Assembly (NCBI RefSeq): GCF_001612765.1
Contig: NZ_BDBB01000050.1
Span: forward strand, 1-55,754
DNA: 55,754 bases
Direction of reading: 5' to 3'
Source of the DNA: Nocardia arthritidis NBRC 100137
Lineage (GTDB): Bacteria; Actinomycetota; Actinomycetes; Mycobacteriales; Mycobacteriaceae
In this document: positions 43,944 through 53,228 of the stretch, in pieces
How the letters are laid out: every line of letters begins with the position of its first letter
Position numbering within the stretch: position 1 is the first letter of the stretch
Translations under genes and position numbers: made by a program
Notes under the pieces: model-generated
The model's database searches: none
Told to the model about the DNA's origin: nothing
Seen by the model: only the letters and a program-made list of their open reading frames with translations

Positions 43944-44873
43944 ATGGCTGCCATCGCGATGGACTTCGACGACATGCTCCGCAAGATCAAGGACCGCCAG
44001 TGGGCGCTGGCCGACATCGACTGGGACGCGCCGGGCCGCGAGACCATCACGCCCGAACTGCACGCCAAGCTCAAGCCGTTCATGGCCGATCTGATGTGGA
44101 TCGAGAACGTCGGCGCGCGCGGCTTCGCGGCGATGGCCAAGAAGGCGCCGACCGAGACGTTGCGCGAGATCTACCGCTATTTCCACGCCGAGGAGCAGAA
44201 GCACGCCAACGCCGAGCTCGCGCTGATGCGCCGGTGGGGCATGCTCGACGGCGACGAGATCCCGCAGCCGAACGTGAACGTCAAGCTGGTGATCGACTTC
44301 CTGGACAAGTACTCCGACGACATGTCGCTGTCGTTCCTCGGCACCGTGATCCCGATGCTGGAGGTCGCGCTGGACGGCGCGCTGATCAAGTTCATCATGG
44401 ACGAGATCGAGGACCCGGTCTGCCAGGAGGCGTTCAAGAAGATCAACTCCGACGAATCCCGGCACCTGGCCGTCGATTTCGCCGTGATGGATCTGCTCGG
44501 GCACGCGCAGATGCGCAAGCTGTTCATCGACCTGGTCGGCGGCTGGGCCAAGCCCTCGCTGATCATCGGAGTGCTGAGCTACGTGCCGCTGCTGAACAAG
44601 ATGCGCGACAACATCGTCGCGATGGGCGTCGACGAGGAGAAGCTCTACGGCGCGCTCAAGCGGTACGCGAACGTCGGCGAGCGCAGCGAATTCGCACGCA
44701 GGCTGCCGATGTACCAGATCGTGAAGACGCACGGCGGCTGGGTGATCGACCGCGGTCACCCCTACCACCTGGTGGCCGACACGCTGGTGAAGATCACCGG
44801 GTTGCTGCCGAAGGCACTGCTGCGCAACAACCCGACCTGGTCGAAGGAACTGACCTACGAGCCCGCGGCATGA
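43944..44873 (+). CDS. Ferritin-like di-iron protein
   Basis: A protein of 309 residues. Helical metal-ligand motifs are visible: Glu in LMWIENVG, E-x-x-H in FHAEEQKHANAEL, Glu in MLEVALDG or MDEIEDP, and E-x-x-H in NSDESRHLAVDF. This is the four-helix di-iron pattern of ferritin-like oxidases and hydroxylases. The start at ATG 43944 follows the SDR stop by one base; the frame upstream of it is shadow. The stop overlaps the monooxygenase frame in ATGA. Its placement suggests it hydroxylates or desaturates the same substrate class; biochemical function is unproven. Confidence 0.8.
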   Translation: MAAIAMDFDDMLRKIKDRQWALADIDWDAPGRETITPELHAKLKPFMADLMWIENVGARGFAAMAKKAPTETLREIYRYFHAEEQKHANAELALMRRWGMLDGDEIPQPNVNVKLVIDFLDKYSDDMSLSFLGTVIPMLEVALDGALIKFIMDEIEDPVCQEAFKKINSDESRHLAVDFAVMDLLGHAQMRKLFIDLVGGWAKPSLIIGVLSYVPLLNKMRDNIVAMGVDEEKLYGALKRYANVGERSEFARRLPMYQIVKTHGGWVIDRGHPYHLVADTLVKITGLLPKALLRNNPTWSKELTYEPAA

Positions 44874-44884
44874 CAGGGAACCCG

Positions 44885-46390
44885 ATGAGCACGCACACCC
44901 TCGACGTCGCCGTGATCGGCGGCGGGTTCGCCGGAATCGGCACGGCAATCCGGCTGAAGCAGCGCGGCATCCATGATTTCGCGATCTTCGAGCGCGGCGC
45001 CGCGATCGGCGGCACGTGGCGCGACAACACCTATCCCGGTGCGGCGTGCGACATTCCGTCGCGGTTGTACTCCTACAGCTTCGCGCCGAACCCGGATTGG
45101 TCGCGCACCTACTCCGGAAGCAACGAGATCCTCGGCTACATCGAGGCGATGGCAGCGGAATTCCGGCTCGGTCCGCACCTGCGCTTCGGGCACAACGTCA
45201 CCGGCATCGTGTTCGACGAGCAGGCCGGAGTCTGGCAGATCACGATCGAGGGCCACGCCGACCCGATCCTCGCCCGCACCGTCGTGCTGGCGTCCGGGCC
45301 GCTGGCCAACGCGAGTCTCCCGGATATCCGCGGTATCGAGACGTATCAGGGTCACAAGATCCACAGCGCTCGCTGGGATCACGACTACGACTTCACCGGC
45401 AAGCGCGTCGCGGTGGTCGGCACCGGGGCCAGCGCGGTCCAGATCATCCCGGAGCTGGTCGACAAGGCCGCCTCGGTGAAGGTGTTCCAGCGCACCCCCG
45501 GGTGGGTGCTGCCGCGGATCAACCGGCAGACCAACGGACTGACCAAGGAGCTCTACCGACGCGTACCCGCCGCCGAACAGCTGGCCCGGCGCGCCTGGTT
45601 CTACGGACACGAGTCGGTGGCGCTGGGCGTGGTGTGGAACACGCCGCTGACCAGGGTGGTCGAGCTGGTCGGCAAGGCACAGCTGCGCAGGCAGGTCAAG
45701 GATCCTTGGCTGCGCCGCCAGCTCACCCCGGATTTCCGGGCCGGCTGCAAACGCCTGCTGATGACCGACGACTACTACCCGGCCCTGCAGCGGGACAACT
45801 GCAAGCTGATCACCTGGCCGATCGCCCGGATCTCCGAGCACGGCATCCGCACCGCCGAAGGCATCGAGCACCAGGCGGATTGCATCGTCTTCGCGACGGG
45901 CTTCGACGTCTCCAAGACCGGGACGCCCATCCCGGTGGCCGGGCGCGACGGCCGGATTCTCGCGGACGAATGGGCGCGCGGCGCCTACGCCTTCAAGAGC
46001 GTCGCCGTGTCCGGATATCCCAACCTGTATTTCACCTTCGGACCCAATTCCGGGCCGGGGCACAACTCGGCGCTGGTCTACATGGAAGCCCAGATCGACT
46101 ACCTCGTCGGCGCGATCGGCGTCATCCTGGATAGAGATCTGCGCATGCTGGACGTGCGGCAGGATCGGCAGGACCGCTACAACGCCGCCATCCAGCGCAG
46201 GCTCTCGGCCACCACCTGGAACTCGGGATGCCGCAGCTGGTATCTGACCGAGGACGGCTTCAACGCGACGATGTATCCGGGCTTCGCCACGCAGTACGTC
46301 CACCAACTGCGCGCGGTCGATCTCGACGACTACCTCGTCATCGAGCAGACCGCCGACCAGCGGCGACAACGGGTGGCGCCGGTTTCCTAG
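44885..46390 (+). CDS. Flavin-containing (Baeyer-Villiger-type) monooxygenase
   Basis: A protein of 501 residues if started at ATG 44885 (AGGGA upstream), or 506 from the ATG at 44870 that overlaps the previous stop. The FAD motif is VAVIGGGFAGIG, with GGTWRDNTYPGAACDIPSRLY. The Baeyer-Villiger fingerprint reads YQGHKIHSARW, Tyr replacing the usual Phe, followed by the NADPH motif VAVVGTGASAVQ. ATGFDVSKTG near the end is the usual late motif. The enzymes insert oxygen into ketones, consistent with an SDR supplying a ketone upstream and an esterase cleaving the ester product. Confidence 0.92.
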   Translation: MSTHTLDVAVIGGGFAGIGTAIRLKQRGIHDFAIFERGAAIGGTWRDNTYPGAACDIPSRLYSYSFAPNPDWSRTYSGSNEILGYIEAMAAEFRLGPHLRFGHNVTGIVFDEQAGVWQITIEGHADPILARTVVLASGPLANASLPDIRGIETYQGHKIHSARWDHDYDFTGKRVAVVGTGASAVQIIPELVDKAASVKVFQRTPGWVLPRINRQTNGLTKELYRRVPAAEQLARRAWFYGHESVALGVVWNTPLTRVVELVGKAQLRRQVKDPWLRRQLTPDFRAGCKRLLMTDDYYPALQRDNCKLITWPIARISEHGIRTAEGIEHQADCIVFATGFDVSKTGTPIPVAGRDGRILADEWARGAYAFKSVAVSGYPNLYFTFGPNSGPGHNSALVYMEAQIDYLVGAIGVILDRDLRMLDVRQDRQDRYNAAIQRRLSATTWNSGCRSWYLTEDGFNATMYPGFATQYVHQLRAVDLDDYLVIEQTADQRRQRVAPVS

Positions 46391-46483
46391 GTGCCGAGAG
46401 ACCGGCGGCGCGGACGATAGACTCGGTCCGCATGCAGTTCAGCGGCGCGCCGCCGGTCCATCGGCGCCTGGTCAGCGAGGGAG

Positions 46484-47266
46484 GTGAGGTCGACGCCGGA
46501 GTACCGGATCGATGACCTCGCGCGCGCCGCGGGGACCACCACCCGCAACGTGCGCGCTTACCAGGAACGCGGACTGCTGCCGCCCCCGGTCGGTAAGGAC
46601 GGCCGGGCCAGCATCTACGACGACGCGCACCTCGAGCGGCTGCGCCTGATCGACGCGCTGCTGCAGCGCGGCTTCACCACCGCGCACATCGCCGACTTCA
46701 TCACCAGCTGGGAGACCGGCAAGGATCTCACCGAAGTGCTCGGCCTGCAGCACGCCGTGACGGCGTCCTGGGCCAAGGACGAGACCTTCGAGGTGCCCCG
46801 CGAGCTGATCGGCACCATCCTCGGCGCCGACGCCGACGAACTGGTCGACCGGCTGCGCGAGATGAAGCTGGTCCGGCTGGAGGGCGACACGGTGGTGTTC
46901 ACCGAGACCCAGCTGCTCACCTCGTTCGCCGAGTTGCACGAGTACGGCCTGGAGTTGCGCACGCTCATCGAGATCTACGCCAAGGTGGCCGACCGCATCG
47001 ATGACATCACGCACATCATGATCACCGCGGCCAAGCAGCACATCATCGATGAGCACGGGCCCGGCTGGATGCCCGACACCAGCGGCGAAATCGCCGAGAC
47101 CACAACGATGCTCACCAAGATGCGCGAACTCGCGGTAGCCTCGGTGCACGCCACGCTCGCCCGCTCACTGGACGTCACGCTGCGCCGGGAACTGGGCGAT
47201 TACCTCGCCACGGCGGCCGAGCGAGACAAACAGCGCAGCGAAACCGGCCGCGACGTACCCTCCTAG
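46484..47266 (+). CDS. MerR-family transcriptional regulator
   Basis: A protein of 260 residues starting at GTG 46484. The winged helix-turn-helix (about 7-75) reads YRIDDLARAAGTTTRNVRAYQERGLLPPP, then YDDAHLERLRLIDALLQRGF. The rest is helical with acidic clusters and no Cys metal motif, so it is not a classical MerR or SoxR. It lies directly after the monooxygenase operon and is the obvious candidate regulator. A TAGACT box (46418-46423) and an overlapping 27-codon frame (46432-46515) precede it. The ribosome binding site is too close to the GTG (three bases), leaving the start slightly uncertain. Confidence 0.86.
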   Translation: MRSTPEYRIDDLARAAGTTTRNVRAYQERGLLPPPVGKDGRASIYDDAHLERLRLIDALLQRGFTTAHIADFITSWETGKDLTEVLGLQHAVTASWAKDETFEVPRELIGTILGADADELVDRLREMKLVRLEGDTVVFTETQLLTSFAELHEYGLELRTLIEIYAKVADRIDDITHIMITAAKQHIIDEHGPGWMPDTSGEIAETTTMLTKMRELAVASVHATLARSLDVTLRRELGDYLATAAERDKQRSETGRDVPS

Positions 47267-47305
47267 ACAAGCGCAGAGTGCCGACCTTCGACGGATGGAG
47301 TCGCA

Positions 47306-48397
47306 GTGGCCGACCGACCGAGAATCCCTCCGCTGCCGCTGGTACGGGCCGTCGAGTCGGTACGCGGCGCCTTGGCTCTCGCGTTTCGCAAGCTGGTGCC
47401 CGGACACGTCGCGCTGATGGAACTGATCGCCGCGGGGTGGATCACGCAGGCCATCCACGCCGCAGCGGTGCTCGGTGTGGCCGATGAGCTCGCGGCAGGT
47501 CCGCGGTCGGGCGCGCAGCTCGCGGCGGCGGTCGGCGCCGACGAGGACGCGCTGCGGCGATTACTGCGGCTGCTGATCAGTCACGGCATCTTCACCCAGC
47601 AGCGCGACGGGCGCTACGCGCTGACGCCGATGGCGCGAGCCCTGCGCCGCGATGCCGACGTGTCGTTGCGCGATGCGGTGCTGTTCTTCGGTTCGCCCGG
47701 GCACCGCAATCACTGGTCGCATCTGGTCGAGGCGGTGCGCACCGGGGAGCCGGTCGGCGAGAAACTCGACGGGATGCCGTTCTTCGACTACGTCCAGCAC
47801 GACCGCGAACTCGGTGAATTGTTCGACCGCGCGATGACCAGCATCGGCACCCTGGCGATGGAACCGCTGTTCGCCGCCTACGATTTCGGCCGCTTCGAGA
47901 CCCTGGTCGACGTAGGCGGGGGCGAAGGGACGATGCTCACCGAAATCCTGCGCCGCGCGCCCCGATCGCGCGGCATCCTGTTCGACCTGCCCGAGGTGGT
48001 GGCCGACGCGCCCGCTCGGCTCGCCGAACTCGGTCTCGCCGATCGCTGCGCGGTGCACAGCGGATCGTTCTTCGACAGTGTCCCCAAGGGGGGCGATGCC
48101 TACCTCCTCAAGCACATTCTGCACGACTGGGCCGACGCGGACGCCGGGCGCATTCTGCGCACGCTGCGTGCGGCCATGGACCCCGACGCCCGGTTGCTGA
48201 TCGTCGAACTGGTCGTCCCCGAACACGCCGCGCCGCATCCGAGCAAGTACATCGACCTGGAGATGCTGGTCAACGCGGGCGGCCGGGAACGCACGGAGGC
48301 CGAGTACCGCGAGTTCCTCGCCCGGCACGGATTCACCCTGTCCAGGCGCGTGCCGACGGCCTCACCGGACAACGTGCTGGAGGCGCGGCCGAGCTGA
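47306..48397 (+). CDS. SAM-dependent O-methyltransferase with N-terminal dimerisation helix-turn-helix
   Basis: A protein of 363 residues starting at GTG 47306 with GGAG five bases upstream. The N-terminal winged domain (about 35-115; LGVADELAAGPRSGAQLAAAVG) is typical of Methyltransf_2 enzymes. The SAM motif is LVDVGGGEGTMLTEIL, followed by LFDLPEVV and the catalytic-His-type KHILHDWADADAGRIL. Such enzymes methylate hydroxyl groups on polyketides, carotenoids or aromatics. It follows the MerR gene by 39 bases and may belong to the same locus. Substrate unknown. Confidence 0.88.
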   Translation: MADRPRIPPLPLVRAVESVRGALALAFRKLVPGHVALMELIAAGWITQAIHAAAVLGVADELAAGPRSGAQLAAAVGADEDALRRLLRLLISHGIFTQQRDGRYALTPMARALRRDADVSLRDAVLFFGSPGHRNHWSHLVEAVRTGEPVGEKLDGMPFFDYVQHDRELGELFDRAMTSIGTLAMEPLFAAYDFGRFETLVDVGGGEGTMLTEILRRAPRSRGILFDLPEVVADAPARLAELGLADRCAVHSGSFFDSVPKGGDAYLLKHILHDWADADAGRILRTLRAAMDPDARLLIVELVVPEHAAPHPSKYIDLEMLVNAGGRERTEAEYREFLARHGFTLSRRVPTASPDNVLEARPS

Positions 48398-48448
48398 CCG
48401 CCGCGATCCCGGAAACGCCGACAGCCGGGCGTCTTCGCTGATCCTCGG

Positions 48449-48802
48449 CTACGACGTCGTGGCGGGGACGAGGAACGCGAGGGTGGCGATTCCCACGGCG
48501 CCGTCGGCCACGCACGTGACGCGCATCGGCTTGCCGACCGGCGTCTGTCGCGATTCGAAGCCGCTGTAGTAGCCGAACACCGGCCCGGACCGCTCCGACG
48601 GCTGGAAGAAGCCGAGACATTCGGCCTCCAGCACCGAGGCTCCTTCGCCGCTGTGGCACAGCGCGGCCGCGTCGGTGACGCCGCGGTCGACATAGCAGCC
48701 GGCCGGCTCCGCGACTGCTGGCCCGGCTCCCGCCCAGACGAGGCCACCCGCGAGGAACAGCAGAACGGTTCCCGCGCCCACTCGCCGTATCGTGGTGTGC
48801 AC
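48449..48802 (-). CDS. Small secreted four-cysteine protein
   Basis: A 117-residue protein starting at GTG 48802 with GAGGAGGG upstream at good spacing; the longer frame is shadow. A signal peptide is clear: VHTTIRRVGAGTVLLFLAGG followed by LVWAGAGPAVA, with cleavage likely before EPAGCY. The mature part of about 85 residues has four cysteines (CYVDRG, ALCHSG, EAECLG, VTCVAD), enough for two disulfides. No family recognised. It is on the minus strand between the methyltransferase and the ESX cassette. Confidence 0.75.
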   Translation of the reverse strand: MHTTIRRVGAGTVLLFLAGGLVWAGAGPAVAEPAGCYVDRGVTDAAALCHSGEGASVLEAECLGFFQPSERSGPVFGYYSGFESRQTPVGKPMRVTCVADGAVGIATLAFLVPATTS

Positions 48803-48997
48803 CGCGATCCCTCCTCGGCAGATCTCAGCCATATCCGGTTGTTGCCGTGCGGGGTCGTCGCTTCGCCCACGCGTCGCGAACCCCTTCCGAATATTCCAGC
48901 AGAACCGGAGCAGACGGTCGAGCACGACACCGCCTCGAAATCGCGGTTTTTCAGGACGGATGCCGGAAGGCTGTGGCGTCCCCGTGCGGTACATCGC

Positions 48998-49024
48998 TTG
49001 TCCCGGCGTCGGGACCGCTAGGCT
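48998..49024 (+). promoter_or_regulatory. Candidate promoter of the EspG-like gene
   Basis: TTGTCC (48998-49003) and TAGGCT (49019-49024) are separated by 15 bases, shorter than ideal. The predicted start would lie about 35 bases before the GTG at 49066. Confidence 0.35.
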
Positions 49025-49065
49025 ACGAGCAGCATTGGCGGGTTCGGTGAGGATGTGATTCGGCC

Positions 49066-49770
49066 GTGGAATGGACCTTCACTCCGGACGAGTTCGCCTA
49101 TATCTGGCGCGAGACCGACCTGGACCGCCACCCCTACCCGCTGCGCATCCTGGAGACGCCCCGCACCGAGGACGAGGCCGAAAAGTTGCGCATCGCCCTC
49201 GCGGAGCGGCTGCCGCTGCGCTCCGACCCCGACCTATCGGCCTGCCTGCGCATTCTGGCCGAACCGCACACCAGGATCGTGGCGATCGGCGGCACGCATC
49301 AACCGGGCAGCGAACTACGGTTGCTGGCCGCCGCCATCTACGATCGCGCCGTGCTCGCGGTGCAGGAACCCGGTGCCAGCCCGGATTTCGGTGGCCGCGT
49401 GCGCATTTCGATCGGCCACAGCACCAAGCTGGGCCGGCGGATCGCGGCGCTGCTGCCGAGGACGCCCGCGGGCCGCGAACCCGCTCGAGTCGCGTCCGGT
49501 GACGCGGTACGCGACCAGGAGACCGTGCGCGCGCGGCAACAGGCGGCGCCCCGAATCCGCAAGCTGCTGCTCGAGCCACATACCGCCGAGGGCCACATCA
49601 GAATCGAACCGCGATTGGATCGTCCCACCCCGCCCCCACCGATCCACTACACCTGGATCGATGTACGCGACGACGGAAGATACCTGATCAAAGCGGGCGA
49701 CGAAGTGCGTATCGCCCCCGCCTCCGCCGAGCAGATCGCCCTCCAATTGCAAAAGCGCATACCGGTATAG
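49066..49770 (+). CDS. ESX secretion-associated protein, EspG family
   Basis: A protein of 234 residues starting at GTG 49066. EspG-type features are the opening VEWTFTPDEFAYIWRETDLDRHPYPL, the strand LRILAEPHTRIVAIGG and HSTKLGRRIAALLP, and the C-terminal YLIKAGDEVRIAPASAEQIALQL. EspG proteins are cytosolic chaperones that bind the tip of PE-PPE dimers and deliver them to a type VII secretion system. It lies 93 bases before a PE-like/PPE pair, the expected clients. The protein is somewhat short for EspG (usually about 260-300). Confidence 0.82.
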   Translation: MEWTFTPDEFAYIWRETDLDRHPYPLRILETPRTEDEAEKLRIALAERLPLRSDPDLSACLRILAEPHTRIVAIGGTHQPGSELRLLAAAIYDRAVLAVQEPGASPDFGGRVRISIGHSTKLGRRIAALLPRTPAGREPARVASGDAVRDQETVRARQQAAPRIRKLLLEPHTAEGHIRIEPRLDRPTPPPPIHYTWIDVRDDGRYLIKAGDEVRIAPASAEQIALQLQKRIPV

Positions 49771-49802
49771 CTCGTTATCGCGGCCGTGGCCGCCGACTAA
49801 TG

Positions 49803-49832
49803 CTGACCCGGCACTGGGCTTCCGGTTAGTCT
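49803..49832 (+). promoter_or_regulatory. Candidate promoter of the PE-like/PPE pair
   Basis: CTGACC (49803-49808), an 18-base spacer and TAGTCT (49827-49832) lie ahead of an AGGGG ribosome binding site and the ATG at 49864. The pair could thus be expressed separately from espG. Confidence 0.5.
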
Positions 49833-49863
49833 GAGGCGGACCGACCGATCTCAGGGGTGAGCG

Positions 49864-50234
49864 ATGACGATCGAGACCAGCCGAGCCGATATCGCCCGAT
49901 TCAAGGAGGCCGCGCAGAGCGGGACCGTCCAGTTCGATCCGGCGGCGGCTCGGCAGTGCGCTGAAATGTATGAGCGGCAGGCCGATCGGCTGCTGCACCT
50001 ACAGCAGCGCCTCCAATCCGCCGCGGACCTCGGCGGTTTCGGTGGATTCGTCTCCGCGCAGCAATTGCAGGCCGGTTTCAGCCACAAGGCGCGGGACGCG
50101 GCGGCGCTGCTCGACCACTACATCGAAGCGGCCTATCGCATGAAGGAAGCGTTCCTGATCAGCGGAGGACTGTTCGAAGAGGCCGACGCCGCGAACGCCG
50201 CCGCCCTGAGAGCGGTCCAGACGAGGTTGCCCCG

Positions 50235-50238
<4 letters not shown>
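49864..50238 (+). CDS. PE/WXG100-like helical protein, partner of PPE
   Basis: A 124-residue helical protein overlapping the PPE start by four bases. It has two helices around a Gly-rich turn (ADLGGFGGFVSAQQL, about 55-70). After the second helix comes Y91-R-M-K-E95, which fits the YxxxD/E signal of type VII substrates. Position before a PPE-type gene and after EspG makes it the likely PE-like partner. The classical PE motif is absent, as is usual in nocardial versions, so the family call is by context and shape. Confidence 0.65.
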
Positions 50239-51536
<1,298 letters not shown>

Positions 51537-51949
51537 CGGCCGGTCCGCCGACCCGGTCACCACGCTGTGGCGGCGGGCAGTCCTCGGCAGCACAGCACCG
51601 GCGCTGCCCGGAACTGTCGCGTCCTGCCTCGTCGGCCAGGACTGCGGTGCGCCCGACTCATCGCCTCCGTCAGCGCATCTCGGACACGGATGGTGTCACC
51701 ACGCCGTCTCCACAGCTCCCGGCCGTCACCGCGCAACCTGATGTCGACCGGTTGCGAGCCCAGAACTGCTTCGCGTCGCCGCGACGGCCACCGCCGAACA
51801 GAGCTCGGCCGAGCCGCGATCGACCCGCCCGGCTCGCGAACACGTTCACTGGGGTGCACGAGCAGATGAGTTCTCGGGTTGGGCCCCGTGGCGTCAGGCC
51901 GGGGCGAAAGAGCGCACGGCTGTGCGCGACATGCCGCGCCAGTGCGGGA
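51537..51949. other. Intergenic region, no gene called
   Basis: A minus-strand frame (51557-51859) contains a protein-like stretch (SQPVDIRLRGDGRELWRRRG) but is Arg-rich, has no ribosome binding site and no family. It may be gene debris at the boundary between the accessory block and proB. Confidence 0.5.
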
Positions 51950-53098
51950 TCAGACCTTGACCAGGTCGTCGGCGTGGATCACGGGGCGTTGCATCGTGTC
52001 GGGGAGTTCGGCGGTGGAGCGGCCGAGCATGCCCGCCAGTTCGGTGCTGTCGTATTCGACGACGCCACGTGCGACGACGCGGCTGTCGGGGGCTACCAGG
52101 TCCACCACATCACCGCCGTAGAAGCGGCCCCGCACGCCGACGATACCGGCCGCGAGCAGCGATCGGCGCCGGTGCGCGACCGCTTGGACGGCGCCGTCGT
52201 CGATGAGCAGGGCGCCGCGGCTGTCGGCAGCGTGCCGGACCCAGAACTTGCGGGCGGACAAGCGCACCGGGCGGGCGGCGAACGCGGTGCCGACGGTGCC
52301 GGTGGTCAGCGCGGTGGCGGCCGATGAGGCGGCGGCCAGCAGGACCGGCACGCCCGCGTCCGCGGCCAGGCGCGCCGCCGACAACTTCGACGCCATGCCG
52401 CCGGTGCCGAGCGCGCCGCCGCTGCCCGCGATGACGCCGTCCAGGTCGGCGCTGCTGCGCACTTCGGGAATCAACGTGGCCGCGCCCTTGCGCGGGTCGC
52501 CGTCGTAGAGGCCCGCCACGTCCGATAGCAATACCAGCGCGTCGGCGCCGATCAGGTGGGCGACCAGCGCGGCGAGCCGGTCGTTGTCGCCGAAGCGGAT
52601 CTCTTCCGTTGCCACGGTGTCGTTCTCGTTCACCACGGCCACCGCGCCGAGCGAGCGCAGTCGGTCGAGGGTGCGCTGGGCGTTGCGGTGGTGCTCGCGG
52701 CGGGCGAAGTCGTCGGCGCTCAGGAGCACCTGCCCGACCGTGCGGTGGTACCGGGCGAACGACGTGCCCCAGGCGTGCGCGAGAGCCAGCTGCCCGACGC
52801 TCGCCGCGGCCTGCTTGGTCGCCAGATCACGCGGACGGCTGGTCAAGCCGAGCGGCGCGATGCCCGCGCCGATCGCACCCGAGGACACCACAACCACATC
52901 GGATCCGGCGCGCATCCGCGCCTCCACCGCATCGGCGAGCAGATCCAGCCGCGCGGTGTCCAAGCCGCCTTTCAGACTGGTCAGCGCCGACGAACCGATC
53001 TTCACCACGACCCGGCGCGCCGCCGCGATCGCCCGCCGCGCCTCGCTCAGGCCCGACGAATCCGCCTCGGCAGTCATGGATTTCATCTGCATCGCCAC
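51950..53098 (-). CDS. proB: Glutamate 5-kinase
   Basis: The first enzyme of proline synthesis, up to 382 residues from GTG 53098; ATGs at 53092, 53086 and 53077 are alternatives, and GGGAG lies four bases before the GTG. The amino-acid-kinase domain has VVVKIGSSALTS, VVVVSSGAIGAG, VVNENDTVATEEIRFGDNDRLAALVA and GTGGMASKLSAARLAA. A C-terminal PUA domain (about 290-375; GALLIDDGAVQAVAHRRRSLLAAGI) follows. It phosphorylates glutamate for ProA, whose gene lies 21 kb away. It follows obgE by 130 bases on the same strand, as in Rv2440c-Rv2439c. Confidence 0.95.
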   Translation of the reverse strand: MAMQMKSMTAEADSSGLSEARRAIAAARRVVVKIGSSALTSLKGGLDTARLDLLADAVEARMRAGSDVVVVSSGAIGAGIAPLGLTSRPRDLATKQAAASVGQLALAHAWGTSFARYHRTVGQVLLSADDFARREHHRNAQRTLDRLRSLGAVAVVNENDTVATEEIRFGDNDRLAALVAHLIGADALVLLSDVAGLYDGDPRKGAATLIPEVRSSADLDGVIAGSGGALGTGGMASKLSAARLAADAGVPVLLAAASSAATALTTGTVGTAFAARPVRLSARKFWVRHAADSRGALLIDDGAVQAVAHRRRSLLAAGIVGVRGRFYGGDVVDLVAPDSRVVARGVVEYDSTELAGMLGRSTAELPDTMQRPVIHADDLVKV

Positions 53099-53228
53099 CG
53101 AACTCCCTGCGCCACAATCGAATCCACGTTAGCCGGGACCCTTGCCCCGACCATACCCGGACCGCCCGCGATCGAGGCCGCCGAACGCGGCACCCGCCGC
53201 GAGCGCACGACTCGACCGTCGTCCACCT

